Notes: generated by a model not told the origin, from the letters alone. A stretch of DNA of 64,000 bases from Spirochaetia bacterium (GCA_029975555.1 JARKOY010000024.1:62001-126000), one strand, 5' to 3'. Positions 12,878-21,345 are shown, counted from the stretch's first letter. A program made the numbers and translations.

Positions 12878-15106
12878 ATGGCTGTTCCTCTTTCGGCGCA
12901 GAGGCTCGCGCGGGCGCGTCAGGTATTCGACATCTTCAACCTCTTCAACTCCTTTTCCTTTGTCTTTGTGTCTGGCTCCATCATCACGCTCTTTGCGCTC
13001 AGGATGGGCGCATCCAACAGCGTCATCGGATTGTTGAACGCCCTCGTCTACATCACCTTCTTCATGCTACCCCTCGGCAAGCGCATGGTGCGCCGCACCT
13101 CGATCATAAAAGTATTCGGCTGGGGATGGGTCATTCGCTACATAACCCTCGTGCCCATTCTCTTTGCCCCTCTGTTTGCCTCGCAGGGGCAGACGGGGCT
13201 GGCGATTCTCGTGCTCATCCTCGGAACGGCGGGCTTCCATGTCTCCCGCGGCGTCGCGATGATCGGCAACAACCCCGTGCTCGGCCTGCTCTCCTCCGGA
13301 GGCGGGGACAAACCCCGCAGCGACCAGGGCAGGTATCTCGTCAATGTCTCTGTGGTGAACTCGGTCGCCGCCATTCTGGCGAACATCGTGCTCGCCTTTC
13401 TGCTCGGCGAACAGGCGCCGCTGTGGACGTACGCCATCGCGATCGGAATAGGCATCGTCACCGGCCTTGTAGGCTGCATTTTTCTTTTCAAGGTACCCGA
13501 ACCCGAGGCGTTCTCCAGCAACGACGCTCCCTCGCTGTGGAACGTGACGAAGCAGGCGCTGCTCAAACCCGACTTCCGCGCCTTCATATTCACCTTCATG
13601 CTCTTGTCTTTTCTCTCGGGCATGGGGCGGTCCTTCCTTCCCGTCTACGCAAAAGAAGTGTTCAACCAGGGCGACGACGCCATCATGGTGTACTCGATCG
13701 TCGCAGGACTCGGTTCCATTGCGATGGGCCTCATCACCAGGCTCGTGGTGGACCGCCTTGGCTCCAAGCCGCTGTTCATCATCTACAGCGCGATCGGTCT
13801 CATCTCGTTTTTGCCCATCGCCGTCATTCCGAGTTCGGGCGCCATGATGACCGCACCTGCCATGATAGGCCTCTTCCTCTCCGTCGTCCATTTTCTGTCT
13901 TCGTTCGGGTTCGCCGGCGAGGAAAACGCCGCACAAGTCTACTATTTCGGCCTTGTACCGAAAGAAAAGATGCTCGATCTTGCGGTGATCTACAACCTGG
14001 CGTACGGGATCGGGGGGTCCCTCGGCTCATTCTTAGGCGGCGGCATCCTCGAAGTATTCGGCAACCTCGGCATTTCGACTCAAGGGGCCTTCAGGCTCTA
14101 CTACGCGGCGATAAGCGTCATCCTTGTGGCGGTGATCTACAGCATGCGCAATCTTCCGCACATGGGCGCAAAATCCGTCACTCAGTCGCTGTCTATTTTG
14201 TTCTCTCCGCGCGAGCTGAGGGCCTTCGATCTCTTGACGAGACTCGACCAGAGCGCAAGCGCCCACGAAGAAGTGCGCCTGCTTCAGGAACTGGGCAAGT
14301 CCGAATCTACCCTCACGCAGAAAGAGCTGGTCGAATACCTCCACTCGCCGCGGTTTGAGGTGCGCTCGGAAGCGCTGCTCGCGCTCGAATCCATTCCGGA
14401 GCTCGACGGCGAGACTATTGGCGCATTGATTCATGAAGTGAAGACCAATGTCTATTCGACAGCCTACGTGGCGGCGCGCATTCTCGGAAAGCAACACTCG
14501 CAACTTGCCGTCCCAGCGCTGATCGATTCGCTCAACGAGCCCGACTACATGCTCCAGAGCACCGCGATGGTCGCCCTTGCGCGCATCGGAGCCCGCGAGG
14601 CTATTCCCAAAATAGAAGAAGTCATCCGCTCCACCGAAAATCCAAGAGTCCGCATCTCAGGCTCGTACGCGCTCGAACTCTTTGGGTCCATAGAGTCGAT
14701 TCCCACACTCATCTCGTGCCTGAAGGCCGAAGATAGGCCAGCCAACGTCTCCGACGAGCTCGTGCTCACTATATCGGGCATTCTGGGCATCGACAAAGAG
14801 TTTTACCTTCTGTATTCGGAGTTCATCGACGACAATCGCTCGGGTATCGCCCAGCTGATTGCACACGCGCACGACCTTCCGCTCGGCAAGGAGCGCATCG
14901 AGGCGTGGACCGCGGCGGTCCATGCACTGTTTGCCGCAGTTCCCGATACGACACCCCTCGCGCGGCTCCTCTTAAGTAGCTCCAGAATCACGAGCTCGCT
15001 CCTCATCCTGAGCGATGCGCTGCTGGACCCGAAACTCGATTATCCAGGATTCAACTATCTCTGCGCATACGTCGCGCTCCACATCGAAAATCTGAAGGAC
15101 TATTGA
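12878..15106 (+). CDS. MFS transporter fused to C-terminal HEAT repeats
   Basis: A 742-residue protein. Residues about 15-430 form a major-facilitator membrane domain of about twelve helices (RQVFDIFNLFNSFSFVFVSG at the start, GMGRSFLPVYAKEVFNQ beginning the second half). Residues about 450-640 are soluble helical HEAT-like repeats (PRFEVRSEALLALESI; TAYVAARILGKQHSQLAVPALIDSL; LQSTAMVALARIGAREAIPKIEEVI; RVRISGSYALELFG), then about 100 helical residues. Plain MFS carriers are about 400 residues, so the cytosolic scaffold nearly doubles the protein. A partner-binding or regulatory role for the repeats is inference. There is no ribosome site; a -10-like box abuts the start. The 3' end overlaps the convergent yhbY gene by seven bases. 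Confidence 0.85.
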   Translation: MAVPLSAQRLARARQVFDIFNLFNSFSFVFVSGSIITLFALRMGASNSVIGLLNALVYITFFMLPLGKRMVRRTSIIKVFGWGWVIRYITLVPILFAPLFASQGQTGLAILVLILGTAGFHVSRGVAMIGNNPVLGLLSSGGGDKPRSDQGRYLVNVSVVNSVAAILANIVLAFLLGEQAPLWTYAIAIGIGIVTGLVGCIFLFKVPEPEAFSSNDAPSLWNVTKQALLKPDFRAFIFTFMLLSFLSGMGRSFLPVYAKEVFNQGDDAIMVYSIVAGLGSIAMGLITRLVVDRLGSKPLFIIYSAIGLISFLPIAVIPSSGAMMTAPAMIGLFLSVVHFLSSFGFAGEENAAQVYYFGLVPKEKMLDLAVIYNLAYGIGGSLGSFLGGGILEVFGNLGISTQGAFRLYYAAISVILVAVIYSMRNLPHMGAKSVTQSLSILFSPRELRAFDLLTRLDQSASAHEEVRLLQELGKSESTLTQKELVEYLHSPRFEVRSEALLALESIPELDGETIGALIHEVKTNVYSTAYVAARILGKQHSQLAVPALIDSLNEPDYMLQSTAMVALARIGAREAIPKIEEVIRSTENPRVRISGSYALELFGSIESIPTLISCLKAEDRPANVSDELVLTISGILGIDKEFYLLYSEFIDDNRSGIAQLIAHAHDLPLGKERIEAWTAAVHALFAAVPDTTPLARLLLSSSRITSSLLILSDALLDPKLDYPGFNYLCAYVALHIENLKDY

Positions 15107-15393
15107 AGCGCGACGCGGCGCTTTTCCGGATCGGGGTTCTGCCGGTACAGAACGGCATTGTTGCCGATGACGCGGACAAGCTCCGCGCGAGTCCGGGCGG
15201 CAAGCTCTTCCGAGAGCCGGCGCTTCTCGTCCTTAAAATCGAGGAATTTGATCTTTATGAGTTCGTGGTGCGCGAGGAGCGCTTCAGTCTGAGCGATAAA
15301 GGTCTCGGTGAGCCCATTCTTTCCCAGCGCCTGCACGACGCAATCCTGCGAGGCGAGCGCCGTCAACATGCTTCTCTGCTTCGACGTGAGCAT
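15100..15393 (-). CDS. yhbY: YhbY-type RNA-binding protein (CRM domain)
   Basis: A 97-residue protein that is all CRS1-YhbY (CRM) domain: LTSKQRSMLTALASQ at the N-terminus, GLTETFIAQTEALLAHHELIKIKFLD, then the end of the domain RAELVRVIGNNAVLYRQ. YhbY binds pre-50S particles in E. coli and is counted as a ribosome-assembly factor. It ends convergently with the MFS-HEAT gene, the two frames overlapping by seven bases. The YggT gene ends 13 bases upstream on the same strand, so the two probably form a small operon. Confidence 0.88.
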   Translation of the reverse strand: MLTSKQRSMLTALASQDCVVQALGKNGLTETFIAQTEALLAHHELIKIKFLDFKDEKRRLSEELAARTRAELVRVIGNNAVLYRQNPDPEKRRVALQ

Positions 15394-15406
15394 CCTGCGT
15401 CTCCTC

Positions 15407-16000
15407 TCAGAAGGGCAGCGACATGAGGAGCGAGGTGAGGAGTCGGACGAGCCACCCTCCGAGCCCCCTCGCCACGAGCACCACGACGAACCCCGTGATG
15501 AGTCCCTGCAGATAATTCACCGCGCGCCCGCGGTATATCAGCCTGTTCACCCTGAACAATAGGGGGTTGATGATGCCGTCCAGAATCTGCCAGAGCGGAT
15601 GGAGGGTTGCGAGCCGTCCAATAAACCCAATGGTCCGGATGAACACGATGACCAGAAAAAATCCGAGCAAAAACGAAACCGCCGACCAGCCCGCATCCAG
15701 AAGAAGGCTCAGAATGAAGCCCAACGTAATGCGCACCGCGTACGAAAGCGTTACGAAGAGGTTGTTGATCACCGACAGTACGGCGAGCGCGACGATCGGG
15801 CTGAAGTCGACGTTCGGCGTGCGGAAGAGCGCGATCGACCGAAACAGCTCGAGGTAAGGATCGGTGAGCCTTGCGATGAGCCTGCCCCACTTCGTATTGA
15901 TAAGCGAAGGCACCCACGAGAAGAATATGCGCACGATGCACAAGAGCATATAGATCGAGACCACTGCGCTCACGATTCGGGCCAGCGCCGTAAGTATCAT
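15407..16000 (-). CDS. YggT family membrane protein
   Basis: A 197-residue protein with two YggT repeats. The first carries MLLCIVRIFFSWVP and ARLTDPYLELFRSI, the second LLGFFLVIVFIRTIGFI and HPLWQILDGIINPLLFRVNR; each repeat has two helices with the DPyl/NPll loop between. The family is linked to osmotic or cell-division functions in some bacteria, without a firm biochemical role. GGAGGGTAA lies six bases before the start. Divergent from the DUF72 gene across a 60-base gap. Confidence 0.85.
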   Translation of the reverse strand: MILTALARIVSAVVSIYMLLCIVRIFFSWVPSLINTKWGRLIARLTDPYLELFRSIALFRTPNVDFSPIVALAVLSVINNLFVTLSYAVRITLGFILSLLLDAGWSAVSFLLGFFLVIVFIRTIGFIGRLATLHPLWQILDGIINPLLFRVNRLIYRGRAVNYLQGLITGFVVVLVARGLGGWLVRLLTSLLMSLPF

Positions 16001-16047
16001 GCATTACCCTCCGCACTCTTGTTCTTTATTTCGCAATCGATAGTTAC

Positions 16048-16053
16048 TATACT
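16048..16053 (+). promoter_or_regulatory. -10 box TATACT abutting the DUF72 gene
   Basis: TATACT ends seven bases before ATG 16061, the spacing expected when transcription starts on the A of the start codon. A weak -35 (TTTATT, 16025-16030) lies 17 bp upstream. The centre of this gap, ATAGT-T-ACTAT, is symmetric, so a -10 for the divergent YggT gene is also possible. Confidence 0.4.
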
Positions 16054-16060
16054 GAAATCG

Positions 16061-16852
16061 ATGCACATAGGCAATGTTCTGGTCGGCACATGCGGATTTT
16101 CTTATGAAGCATGGAAGGGAAGGTTCTACCCCTCCGACCTTCCGTCCCACGAGATGCTCCGCTATTATTCGCTCGTCTTTTCGTTCGTGGAACTCGACAA
16201 TACTTGGTACCGCATGCCGAATCCAGGCCAGCTCGAGCGCATGGCCCTCCTCACGCCGAGCGACTTCAGAATCTCGCTCAAGGTCCACCGCAGCCTCACC
16301 CACGAGATCGACGAACATTGGCAGACACACGCGGCCGAATTCCGCACCGCAGTCTCCGCGCTCGCATCCAGCGGGCGCCTCGGCTGCGTCCTCGTGCAGC
16401 TGCCCTACCGCTTTTCATACACACTCGAAAACCGCAAATACCTCGCAAACCTTCTGTCGACGCTTTCGGAGTTTCCGCTCGTCATCGAATTCAGAAACGC
16501 CACGTGGTATCAAGAGAGGGTGTTCAACACTCTCAGGGAGCGAAGGATCGGACTTGTGGTCGTCGACAGGCCTGACCTTCCTGGCCTGCCGCCCGAATCC
16601 ACGATCATCACATCGGACATCTGCTATTACCGCCTGCACGGGCGCAATGCGGACCTGTGGTGGACAGGAGACGCGACGAGCCGCTACGAGTATTGTTACT
16701 CCGAACAGGAACTCAGGGACCGAGCAAGGCTCGTGCGCGCCATGTCCAGACAAGCGAAGACCATCTTCGTCGCCTTCAACAACCATGCGTCGGGGTATGC
16801 CCCCAAAAATGCGGCCCTCCTGCAGTCGATCTTGTCCGAGCAGCAACGCTGA
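16061..16852 (+). CDS. DUF72 (YecE-like) family protein
   Basis: A 263-residue TIM-barrel family protein. LVGTCGFSYEAWKGRFYP is the family N-terminal signature; YYSLVFSFVELDNTWYRMP, the central VIEFRNATW and YYRLHGRN are the other conserved blocks. Biochemical function is unknown for the family, though a nuclease-like or isomerase-like fold has been suggested. The open frame runs far upstream, but ATG 16061 is where homology begins; there is no Shine-Dalgarno, and a -10-like hexamer abuts the codon. It is monocistronic with a weak terminator after it. Confidence 0.87.
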   Translation: MHIGNVLVGTCGFSYEAWKGRFYPSDLPSHEMLRYYSLVFSFVELDNTWYRMPNPGQLERMALLTPSDFRISLKVHRSLTHEIDEHWQTHAAEFRTAVSALASSGRLGCVLVQLPYRFSYTLENRKYLANLLSTLSEFPLVIEFRNATWYQERVFNTLRERRIGLVVVDRPDLPGLPPESTIITSDICYYRLHGRNADLWWTGDATSRYEYCYSEQELRDRARLVRAMSRQAKTIFVAFNNHASGYAPKNAALLQSILSEQQR

Positions 16853-16860
16853 CAAGCCCT

Positions 16861-16877
16861 GGCATGTTGCCTTTTTT
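16861..16877 (+). terminator. short hairpin with T-run after the DUF72 gene
   Basis: GGCA-TGT-TGCC followed immediately by six T, eight bases after the stop codon. The stem is only four base pairs, so it is a weak intrinsic terminator candidate. Confidence 0.45.
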
Positions 16878-17280
16878 ACGCGTCCTTGCCCGCAGCTTTG
16901 CCTGCAAAAACATCGAGGTCCTTCGAAAGTTGCTCCCAGTCTTCGAGGCGCGGAGCCTCGACCGTAAGACAGCCGTCGATCGTGGGCACAAAGACGACAA
17001 GCTTTTTGATCGCGCCTTTGTTCACGTCGAGGAGCATGCGCAGGGCTTCGCGCTGGCGTAAGTCCACAATATCGCGACTTATGACTTCAAGCATGCCGTC
17101 GGAGTACTGCGTAACGGAGAGCCAGCCGCTTTTCTGCACAAAGTCCACGGTGTGGAGGGCGCCGCCAGCGATCGCGGGGTGGGCGGCGAGCCAGCTCTCA
17201 TGAAATGAGGGAACGGCGATCGTGCGCCCGTCGGGGACGACCCACCACGCGCCCGTCGAAATCTCAAAGGGTTTCCTCAT
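16876..17280 (-). CDS. conserved-looking protein of unknown function
   Basis: I do not recognise this 134-residue protein. It has no signal peptide or membrane segment. It is rich in aromatic residues near the N-terminus (STGAWWVVPDGRTIAVPSFH), then VDFVQKSGWLSVTQYSDGML and an alternating hydrophobic stretch KKLVVFVPTIDGCLTV, suggesting a small alpha/beta fold; the tail is Ala/Lys rich. The start is ATG 17280, with GGTGGTG six bases upstream; a longer frame would overlap the pseudouridine synthase gene. It begins 28 bases after that gene, same strand, so they are probably co-transcribed. Codon use resembles its neighbours, which supports it being real. Confidence 0.65.
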   Translation of the reverse strand: MRKPFEISTGAWWVVPDGRTIAVPSFHESWLAAHPAIAGGALHTVDFVQKSGWLSVTQYSDGMLEVISRDIVDLRQREALRMLLDVNKGAIKKLVVFVPTIDGCLTVEAPRLEDWEQLSKDLDVFAGKAAGKDA

Positions 17281-17308
17281 GAATTCACCACCAGTCCTCC
17301 TAGGAATC

Positions 17309-18121
17309 CTACCGTCCGTCCATCTCGGGGTGGCCGCCGCCGAACTGCGGCGCGCGCAAGGACGTCCCGCCGCGCAGCAAAAAGGCCCTGAACGCCGCAA
17401 AGTGAGGAGGTTCAGCCGCCAACAGCGAGGCGCCACCTGGCAGGGACGGCTGTGGCGGCAGCACAAGTTCGCGCGCCCAGAGCATGAGCCGCCTGACCCC
17501 TATGCGCCTGAGGGCCCTGTTGAGCCCAAAGTCGCCGTGGCGGTCGTCGGCCACGATCGGAAGTCCGATGCCTGCCAGGTGGCGCCGGATCTGGTGCATG
17601 CGGCCTGTCGCGAGTTCGAGCTCCAAGAGGGAAACGGTGAACACCTTCGACGCCCCTTGCAGCCGCTCGTGCCGAGGGCCTGTCTCGTCAGGCAGCCAGC
17701 GTCGGCCAGCGGTCTGCATGCCTGACAGGTCTGCTCCTCGCTCTTCCTGAGGGATTCTCCACACTTCTTTGAGGCGCCAGAGGGTGCGTGCCTTTTGCTC
17801 TCCCTTCGCGCCATCGAGCACGGCGTCGATGACGCCTTTTCCCTTGTCGGGCAAACCGAAGACCCATGCCTCGTAGCGCTTTGTCACTTCCCGCCCCGCG
17901 ATGAGCCTCGACCAGCGGCTGGCCGCCTGGCTGTTCTTTGCGAGCATCATGCAGCCGGCAGTCTCTTTGTCCAGCCTGTGCACGGGGAAAGGCCTGTACC
18001 CCAACTGACGCTCCAGCACCGCGACCACGTCGTCGCGCACAGCTTCGCCAGGCTGCGCCGCAAGGCCGGCCGGTTTATCGACGACGAGAATCTCGTCATT
18101 CTCGAACAAGAGAGGAATCAT
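17309..18121 (-). CDS. RluA-family 23S/tRNA pseudouridine synthase
   Basis: A 270-residue enzyme. DEILVVDKPAGLAAQPG opens the catalytic domain, and HRLDKETAG contains the catalytic aspartate (Asp51); KRYEAWVFG and TGRMHQIRRHLAGIGLPIVAD are further family blocks. There is no N-terminal S4 domain, so it resembles the short TruC/RluA group acting on tRNA or 23S rRNA; the exact target cannot be told. The frame runs upstream to 18274, but ATG 18121 begins the homology and has TATGAT nine bases before it instead of a Shine-Dalgarno. The C-terminal 35 residues are a less conserved extension. Confidence 0.88.
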   Translation of the reverse strand: MIPLLFENDEILVVDKPAGLAAQPGEAVRDDVVAVLERQLGYRPFPVHRLDKETAGCMMLAKNSQAASRWSRLIAGREVTKRYEAWVFGLPDKGKGVIDAVLDGAKGEQKARTLWRLKEVWRIPQEERGADLSGMQTAGRRWLPDETGPRHERLQGASKVFTVSLLELELATGRMHQIRRHLAGIGLPIVADDRHGDFGLNRALRRIGVRRLMLWARELVLPPQPSLPGGASLLAAEPPHFAAFRAFLLRGGTSLRAPQFGGGHPEMDGR

Positions 18122-18130
18122 CGGTATTCC

Positions 18131-18158
18131 ATCATAGCAGAATTTCACATTCGCACAA
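18131..18158 (-). promoter_or_regulatory. short-leader promoter of the RluA-family gene
   Basis: On the minus strand: TTGTGC (18153-18158), a 16-bp spacer and TATGAT (18131-18136), ending nine bases before ATG 18121. The transcript would have at most a few leader bases. Confidence 0.4.
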
Positions 18159-18269
18159 AAGCTGGGGAACAGTGTGCCGGCACGCCAAGAAGCCTCCTGC
18201 ATACCTTTTTCAGCGCGCACCCCCAGAAACTGCGGCGCAGCCCGTCCCAGCTGGCCCACCCAGCCATTT

Positions 18270-18323
18270 CGCATTTAATACTATAAAACATCATATATAA
18301 GAAAATTCCGCATTTAATACTAT
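18270..18323 (+). repeat. two 15-bp direct repeats upstream of the antiporter gene
   Basis: CGCATTTAATACTAT occurs exactly at 18270-18284 and 18309-18323, 39 bp apart (close to four helical turns) in an AT-rich gap. The second copy ends on the first base of the -35 box of the antiporter promoter, a position suited to an activator or repressor. The regulator is unknown. Confidence 0.6.
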
Positions 18324-18351
18324 TGCACAAATTATATTAGTAAATTAGAAT
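18323..18351 (+). promoter_or_regulatory. promoter of the antiporter-EIIA gene
   Basis: TTGCAC (18323-18328), a 17-bp spacer and TAGAAT (18346-18351); an overlapping TATACT at 18351-18356 could also serve. The leader of about 17 bases contains CGGAG (18364-18368) before ATG 18375. Confidence 0.5.
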
Positions 18352-18374
18352 ATACTATAGAAACGGAGATCACC

Positions 18375-20519
18375 ATGGCCCATAAGAAATGGCTCGTCGT
18401 CGGCACGATTCTCTTTGCGCTCGTTCTTCCCGTCGTGGCTCAAGGTACCTCGGCGGATACTACCGCCCAGATCACGCTCTTCATTTTCCAGCTCGCCGTC
18501 ATCATATTCGCGGCGAGGCTGGGAGGCATGGCGGCAGAGGCCATTTCTCAGCCTTCCGTGCTTGGAGAACTGCTCGCGGGCATCATCATCGGCCCCTATG
18601 CACTCGGCGCCATTCCGCTTCCAGGCTTTCCTTCCGGGCTGTTCCCCATACAGGGGGGCGAGCCGATTTCCATAATGCTGCAGGCCTTCGCCAACGTCGC
18701 GGCGATTATACTTCTCTTCTCCAGCGGGCTCCAGACCGACCTCGACATGCTCATGAAATATTCTCTGGCAGGGAGCATCGTGGGCCTTGGCGGCGTCATA
18801 TTCTCATTCGGATTCGGCCTTGTGCTCGGCGCATTTTTTACCCACCAGGCGCTCTTTGCGCCCATAAACCTCTTTATCGGCATCATGAGCACCGCAACCT
18901 CGGTGGGCATCACGGCACGCATTCTCTCGGATCGCAAGAAAATGGATTCGCCCGAGGGCGTGACCATTCTCGCCGCCGCGGTCTTCGATGACGTGCTCGG
19001 CATTATTCTCCTCGCCATCGTGCTCGGCATCGTCGCGGTCCTCGAAGGAAGTAAGGCAGGAGGGCTTTCTGCAGGCGCAATCGTCGGCATCGGCATCAAG
19101 GCTTTTGGCCTCTGGCTCTGTTTTACCGCACTTGGACTCATCTTTTCCAGAAAAATTTCAAGCTTTTTGAAAAGAATCGGTGGAGAAGGGCACTTCAATG
19201 TCCTCGCGTTGGGACTTGCATTGTTTATCGCCGGGATCTTCGAGATGCAGGGACTCTCGATGATCATCGGCGCCTACATCGTAGGCCTCAGCCTTTCCAA
19301 GACGGAGATCTCATTTATTATCCAGGACAAGACAAAAGTCCTCTTCGAGCTTTTCGTGCCGCTCTTCTTCGTCGTCATGGGCATGCAGGTACAAATCTCG
19401 AAAATCTTAGAGCCTTCGGTTCTGCTCTTCGGGCTTGCGTTTACCCTCGTCGCCATGCTCGCCAAAGTAGTGGGCTGCGGGCTACCTACCCTCTTCCTCG
19501 GTTTCAACAAAATCGGAGCGCTGAGAATCGGCATCGGCATGATCCCCAGAGGCGAAGTCGCCCTCATCATTGCCGGCATCGGCCTCTCCTCGAAAATCGT
19601 ATCCCAGGAACAGTTCGGTGCGTCCATACTCATGACGATTTTGACCACTATCGCTGCGCCTGTCCTCCTCAACCTCGTGCTGGATAGGGGCGGCCGCGGG
19701 ACCATAAAAGAAGCAAAAGCTACAACCTCAGAAGAATTTGTCGTCGAACTGCCCAACAGCGAGCTTGCGGAACTGTTGTCCTCATACCTGCTCGCAGACC
19801 TCCAGCGTGAAGGGTTCTACGTCCAGCTCATGAGCATCAGCGACGACATCTCCCATATCCGTAAAGGCGACGTCTCCATATCGATGAAAATCGAAGAAAA
19901 AAAGCTCATTCTGGAAGCTGCTCCCGAAGACCTGCCCCTCGTCCGCCTGATGGTGTACGAAACCATGGTCAAGCTCGACGCCAATCTCGACAAACTCAAG
20001 GAAACCTACGATCCCGCCGCAATGCGCAGAGAGTTCAAAGGGATCACCATGACCGCCGTCCGCAAGGACACGACCTTCCGCAAGATTCTCGACCCCCGGT
20101 GCATCGAGATCGACATGAAGGCGTCCACGAAGGAAGAGGCCATTGCCGAGCTCGTCGACCTGCTGGACAGCGTCCATCTCCTGAAGGACAAAGAGAAGGT
20201 GCTCGCCGACGTGCTCGAGCGCGAGAAGAGCATGTCCACAGGCATGCAGAACGGCATCGCCCTCCCCCACGCGCGCACCTCTGGCGTCGATAAACCCGTC
20301 ATGGCCATCGGCATTCACAGAAAAGGCATCGATTTTCAGACCATCGATGGAACACCGGCCCACATCATCGCGCTCATCGCGAGCTCGGAAGGGGACCCTG
20401 CCCCGCACATGCAAATCCTCGCAAGCCTCGGCTCGACCCTCGGCTCCGACATCGTGAGGGAGCAGCTCATGCATGCCAAAACGCGCGAGGAGGCCGCGCA
20501 CGTGCTGGGGCTTGAATAA
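18375..20519 (+). CDS. CPA2-type cation/proton antiporter with C-terminal PTS EIIA domain
   Basis: A 714-residue fusion. Residues about 30-440 are a KefB/NapA-like exchanger of twelve to thirteen helices: SQPSVLGELLAGIIIGPYAL, LLFSSGLQTDLDML, then AAAVFDDVLGIILLAIVLG, whose paired acidic residues are the ion site of electrogenic relatives. Residues about 455-545 are a linker domain I cannot name (LVRLMVYETMVKLDANLDKL). Residues about 560-714 are a PTS EIIA type-2 (fructose/nitrogen-PTS-like) domain with the phosphorylatable histidine in NGIALPHARTS (His632). Known EIIA-fused exchangers suggest control of ion flux by PTS phosphorylation; that is inference. An N-terminal hydrophobic stretch with VVAQG may be a cleaved signal or a first helix. 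A promoter with two direct repeats precedes it. Confidence 0.88.
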   Translation: MAHKKWLVVGTILFALVLPVVAQGTSADTTAQITLFIFQLAVIIFAARLGGMAAEAISQPSVLGELLAGIIIGPYALGAIPLPGFPSGLFPIQGGEPISIMLQAFANVAAIILLFSSGLQTDLDMLMKYSLAGSIVGLGGVIFSFGFGLVLGAFFTHQALFAPINLFIGIMSTATSVGITARILSDRKKMDSPEGVTILAAAVFDDVLGIILLAIVLGIVAVLEGSKAGGLSAGAIVGIGIKAFGLWLCFTALGLIFSRKISSFLKRIGGEGHFNVLALGLALFIAGIFEMQGLSMIIGAYIVGLSLSKTEISFIIQDKTKVLFELFVPLFFVVMGMQVQISKILEPSVLLFGLAFTLVAMLAKVVGCGLPTLFLGFNKIGALRIGIGMIPRGEVALIIAGIGLSSKIVSQEQFGASILMTILTTIAAPVLLNLVLDRGGRGTIKEAKATTSEEFVVELPNSELAELLSSYLLADLQREGFYVQLMSISDDISHIRKGDVSISMKIEEKKLILEAAPEDLPLVRLMVYETMVKLDANLDKLKETYDPAAMRREFKGITMTAVRKDTTFRKILDPRCIEIDMKASTKEEAIAELVDLLDSVHLLKDKEKVLADVLEREKSMSTGMQNGIALPHARTSGVDKPVMAIGIHRKGIDFQTIDGTPAHIIALIASSEGDPAPHMQILASLGSTLGSDIVREQLMHAKTREEAAHVLGLE

Positions 20520-20557
20520 TCATGATGGAGGGCCTAGATTCGTTCTCTGCGGTTTCA

Positions 20558-20563
20558 TATACT
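20558..20563 (+). promoter_or_regulatory. -10 box TATACT close to the deacetylase start
   Basis: TATACT ends 11 bases before ATG 20575 with no ribosome site between, leaving a predicted leader of about four bases. No convincing -35 is seen. Confidence 0.3.
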
Positions 20564-20574
20564 TCAGTGCTGAT

Positions 20575-21345
20575 ATGCCGCGTCACTCAGGGCTCGTCGT
20601 TTTCGTTCTCTCGCTCGTAGCCGCGGCGCATGTGCCTGTCTTCGGGGTGAGTCAGGTCATCATTCTAGACTACCATTCATTTCTGGGGAGCGGAACGTCA
20701 TCGCTGGATTTCAGCCCAGCCGAATTCGCGGCACAGTTAGACAGGTTTCTGGCTCTGGGCTACCACTTTGTGCCCCTCGAAGATGCGCTCGACGGAAAGG
20801 TACAGGGAGACAACAACCTCGCGCTGACCATTGACGACGGGCATAGGACCGACTGGTCTATCTTCTTTCACGTGCTGAAGCCGCGCAATATTCCTGTCAC
20901 GCTGTTTATCCCCGGATTTTCCGTTGGACACGACCGGCATCTTTTGACTGTAGCACAGGTCAGGGAACTTGCCGCGGAAGGCTGCGCTATCGGGGCTCAC
21001 GGATTTTATCACAATTACATGACATCACAAGCCTTTAAGAAGACCCCCTCAAAGGTAATTACAGAGGCCACACGCCCGGGGTTCAGCATCTACAGGATGA
21101 CAGGCAAGCATCCCATACTCTTCGCCTATCCGTTCGGGGCGGCCGGGCCGGAAGGCAAGTCCGCAGTTCAAAAAGCGGGGTATGCCTGGGCATTCGCCGC
21201 AGGTTCAAAAATCACTCCTGTCAGATTTGACGATCCTTCGCTCGATCACTATTACGTGCCTCGTACGATCGTATATCGCTGGAATATAGCGTCTATCTTT
21301 AGAAGCCTATCTGCGCGACGTTCCTCTCGCTCAGCCTTCCCATGA
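20575..21345 (+). CDS. polysaccharide deacetylase (NodB-like) family protein
   Basis: A 256-residue protein with an N-terminal hydrophobic segment (about residues 5-22, LVVFVLSLVAAAHVPVFG) acting as signal peptide or anchor, so the enzyme is envelope-facing. The NodB domain shows motif 1 DDGHRTD (about residues 87-93) and motif 2 H-x3-H in HGFYHNY (His142, His146); FAYPFGAAGPEG is motif 3. TIDDG is TFDDG in most members, a conservative change. It would remove N-acetyl groups from a GlcNAc- or MurNAc-containing glycan. Start ATG 20575 puts the hydrophobic segment at the N-terminus; it lacks a Shine-Dalgarno. It ends convergently with a diguanylate cyclase gene. Confidence 0.82.
   Translation: MPRHSGLVVFVLSLVAAAHVPVFGVSQVIILDYHSFLGSGTSSLDFSPAEFAAQLDRFLALGYHFVPLEDALDGKVQGDNNLALTIDDGHRTDWSIFFHVLKPRNIPVTLFIPGFSVGHDRHLLTVAQVRELAAEGCAIGAHGFYHNYMTSQAFKKTPSKVITEATRPGFSIYRMTGKHPILFAYPFGAAGPEGKSAVQKAGYAWAFAAGSKITPVRFDDPSLDHYYVPRTIVYRWNIASIFRSLSARRSSRSAFP

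Noticed and set aside
18375-20519. Frameshift or assembly join as an explanation for the antiporter-EIIA fusion
   Set aside because: The frame is continuous with even codon use, and a linker domain separates the two parts; the EIIA motif is intact.
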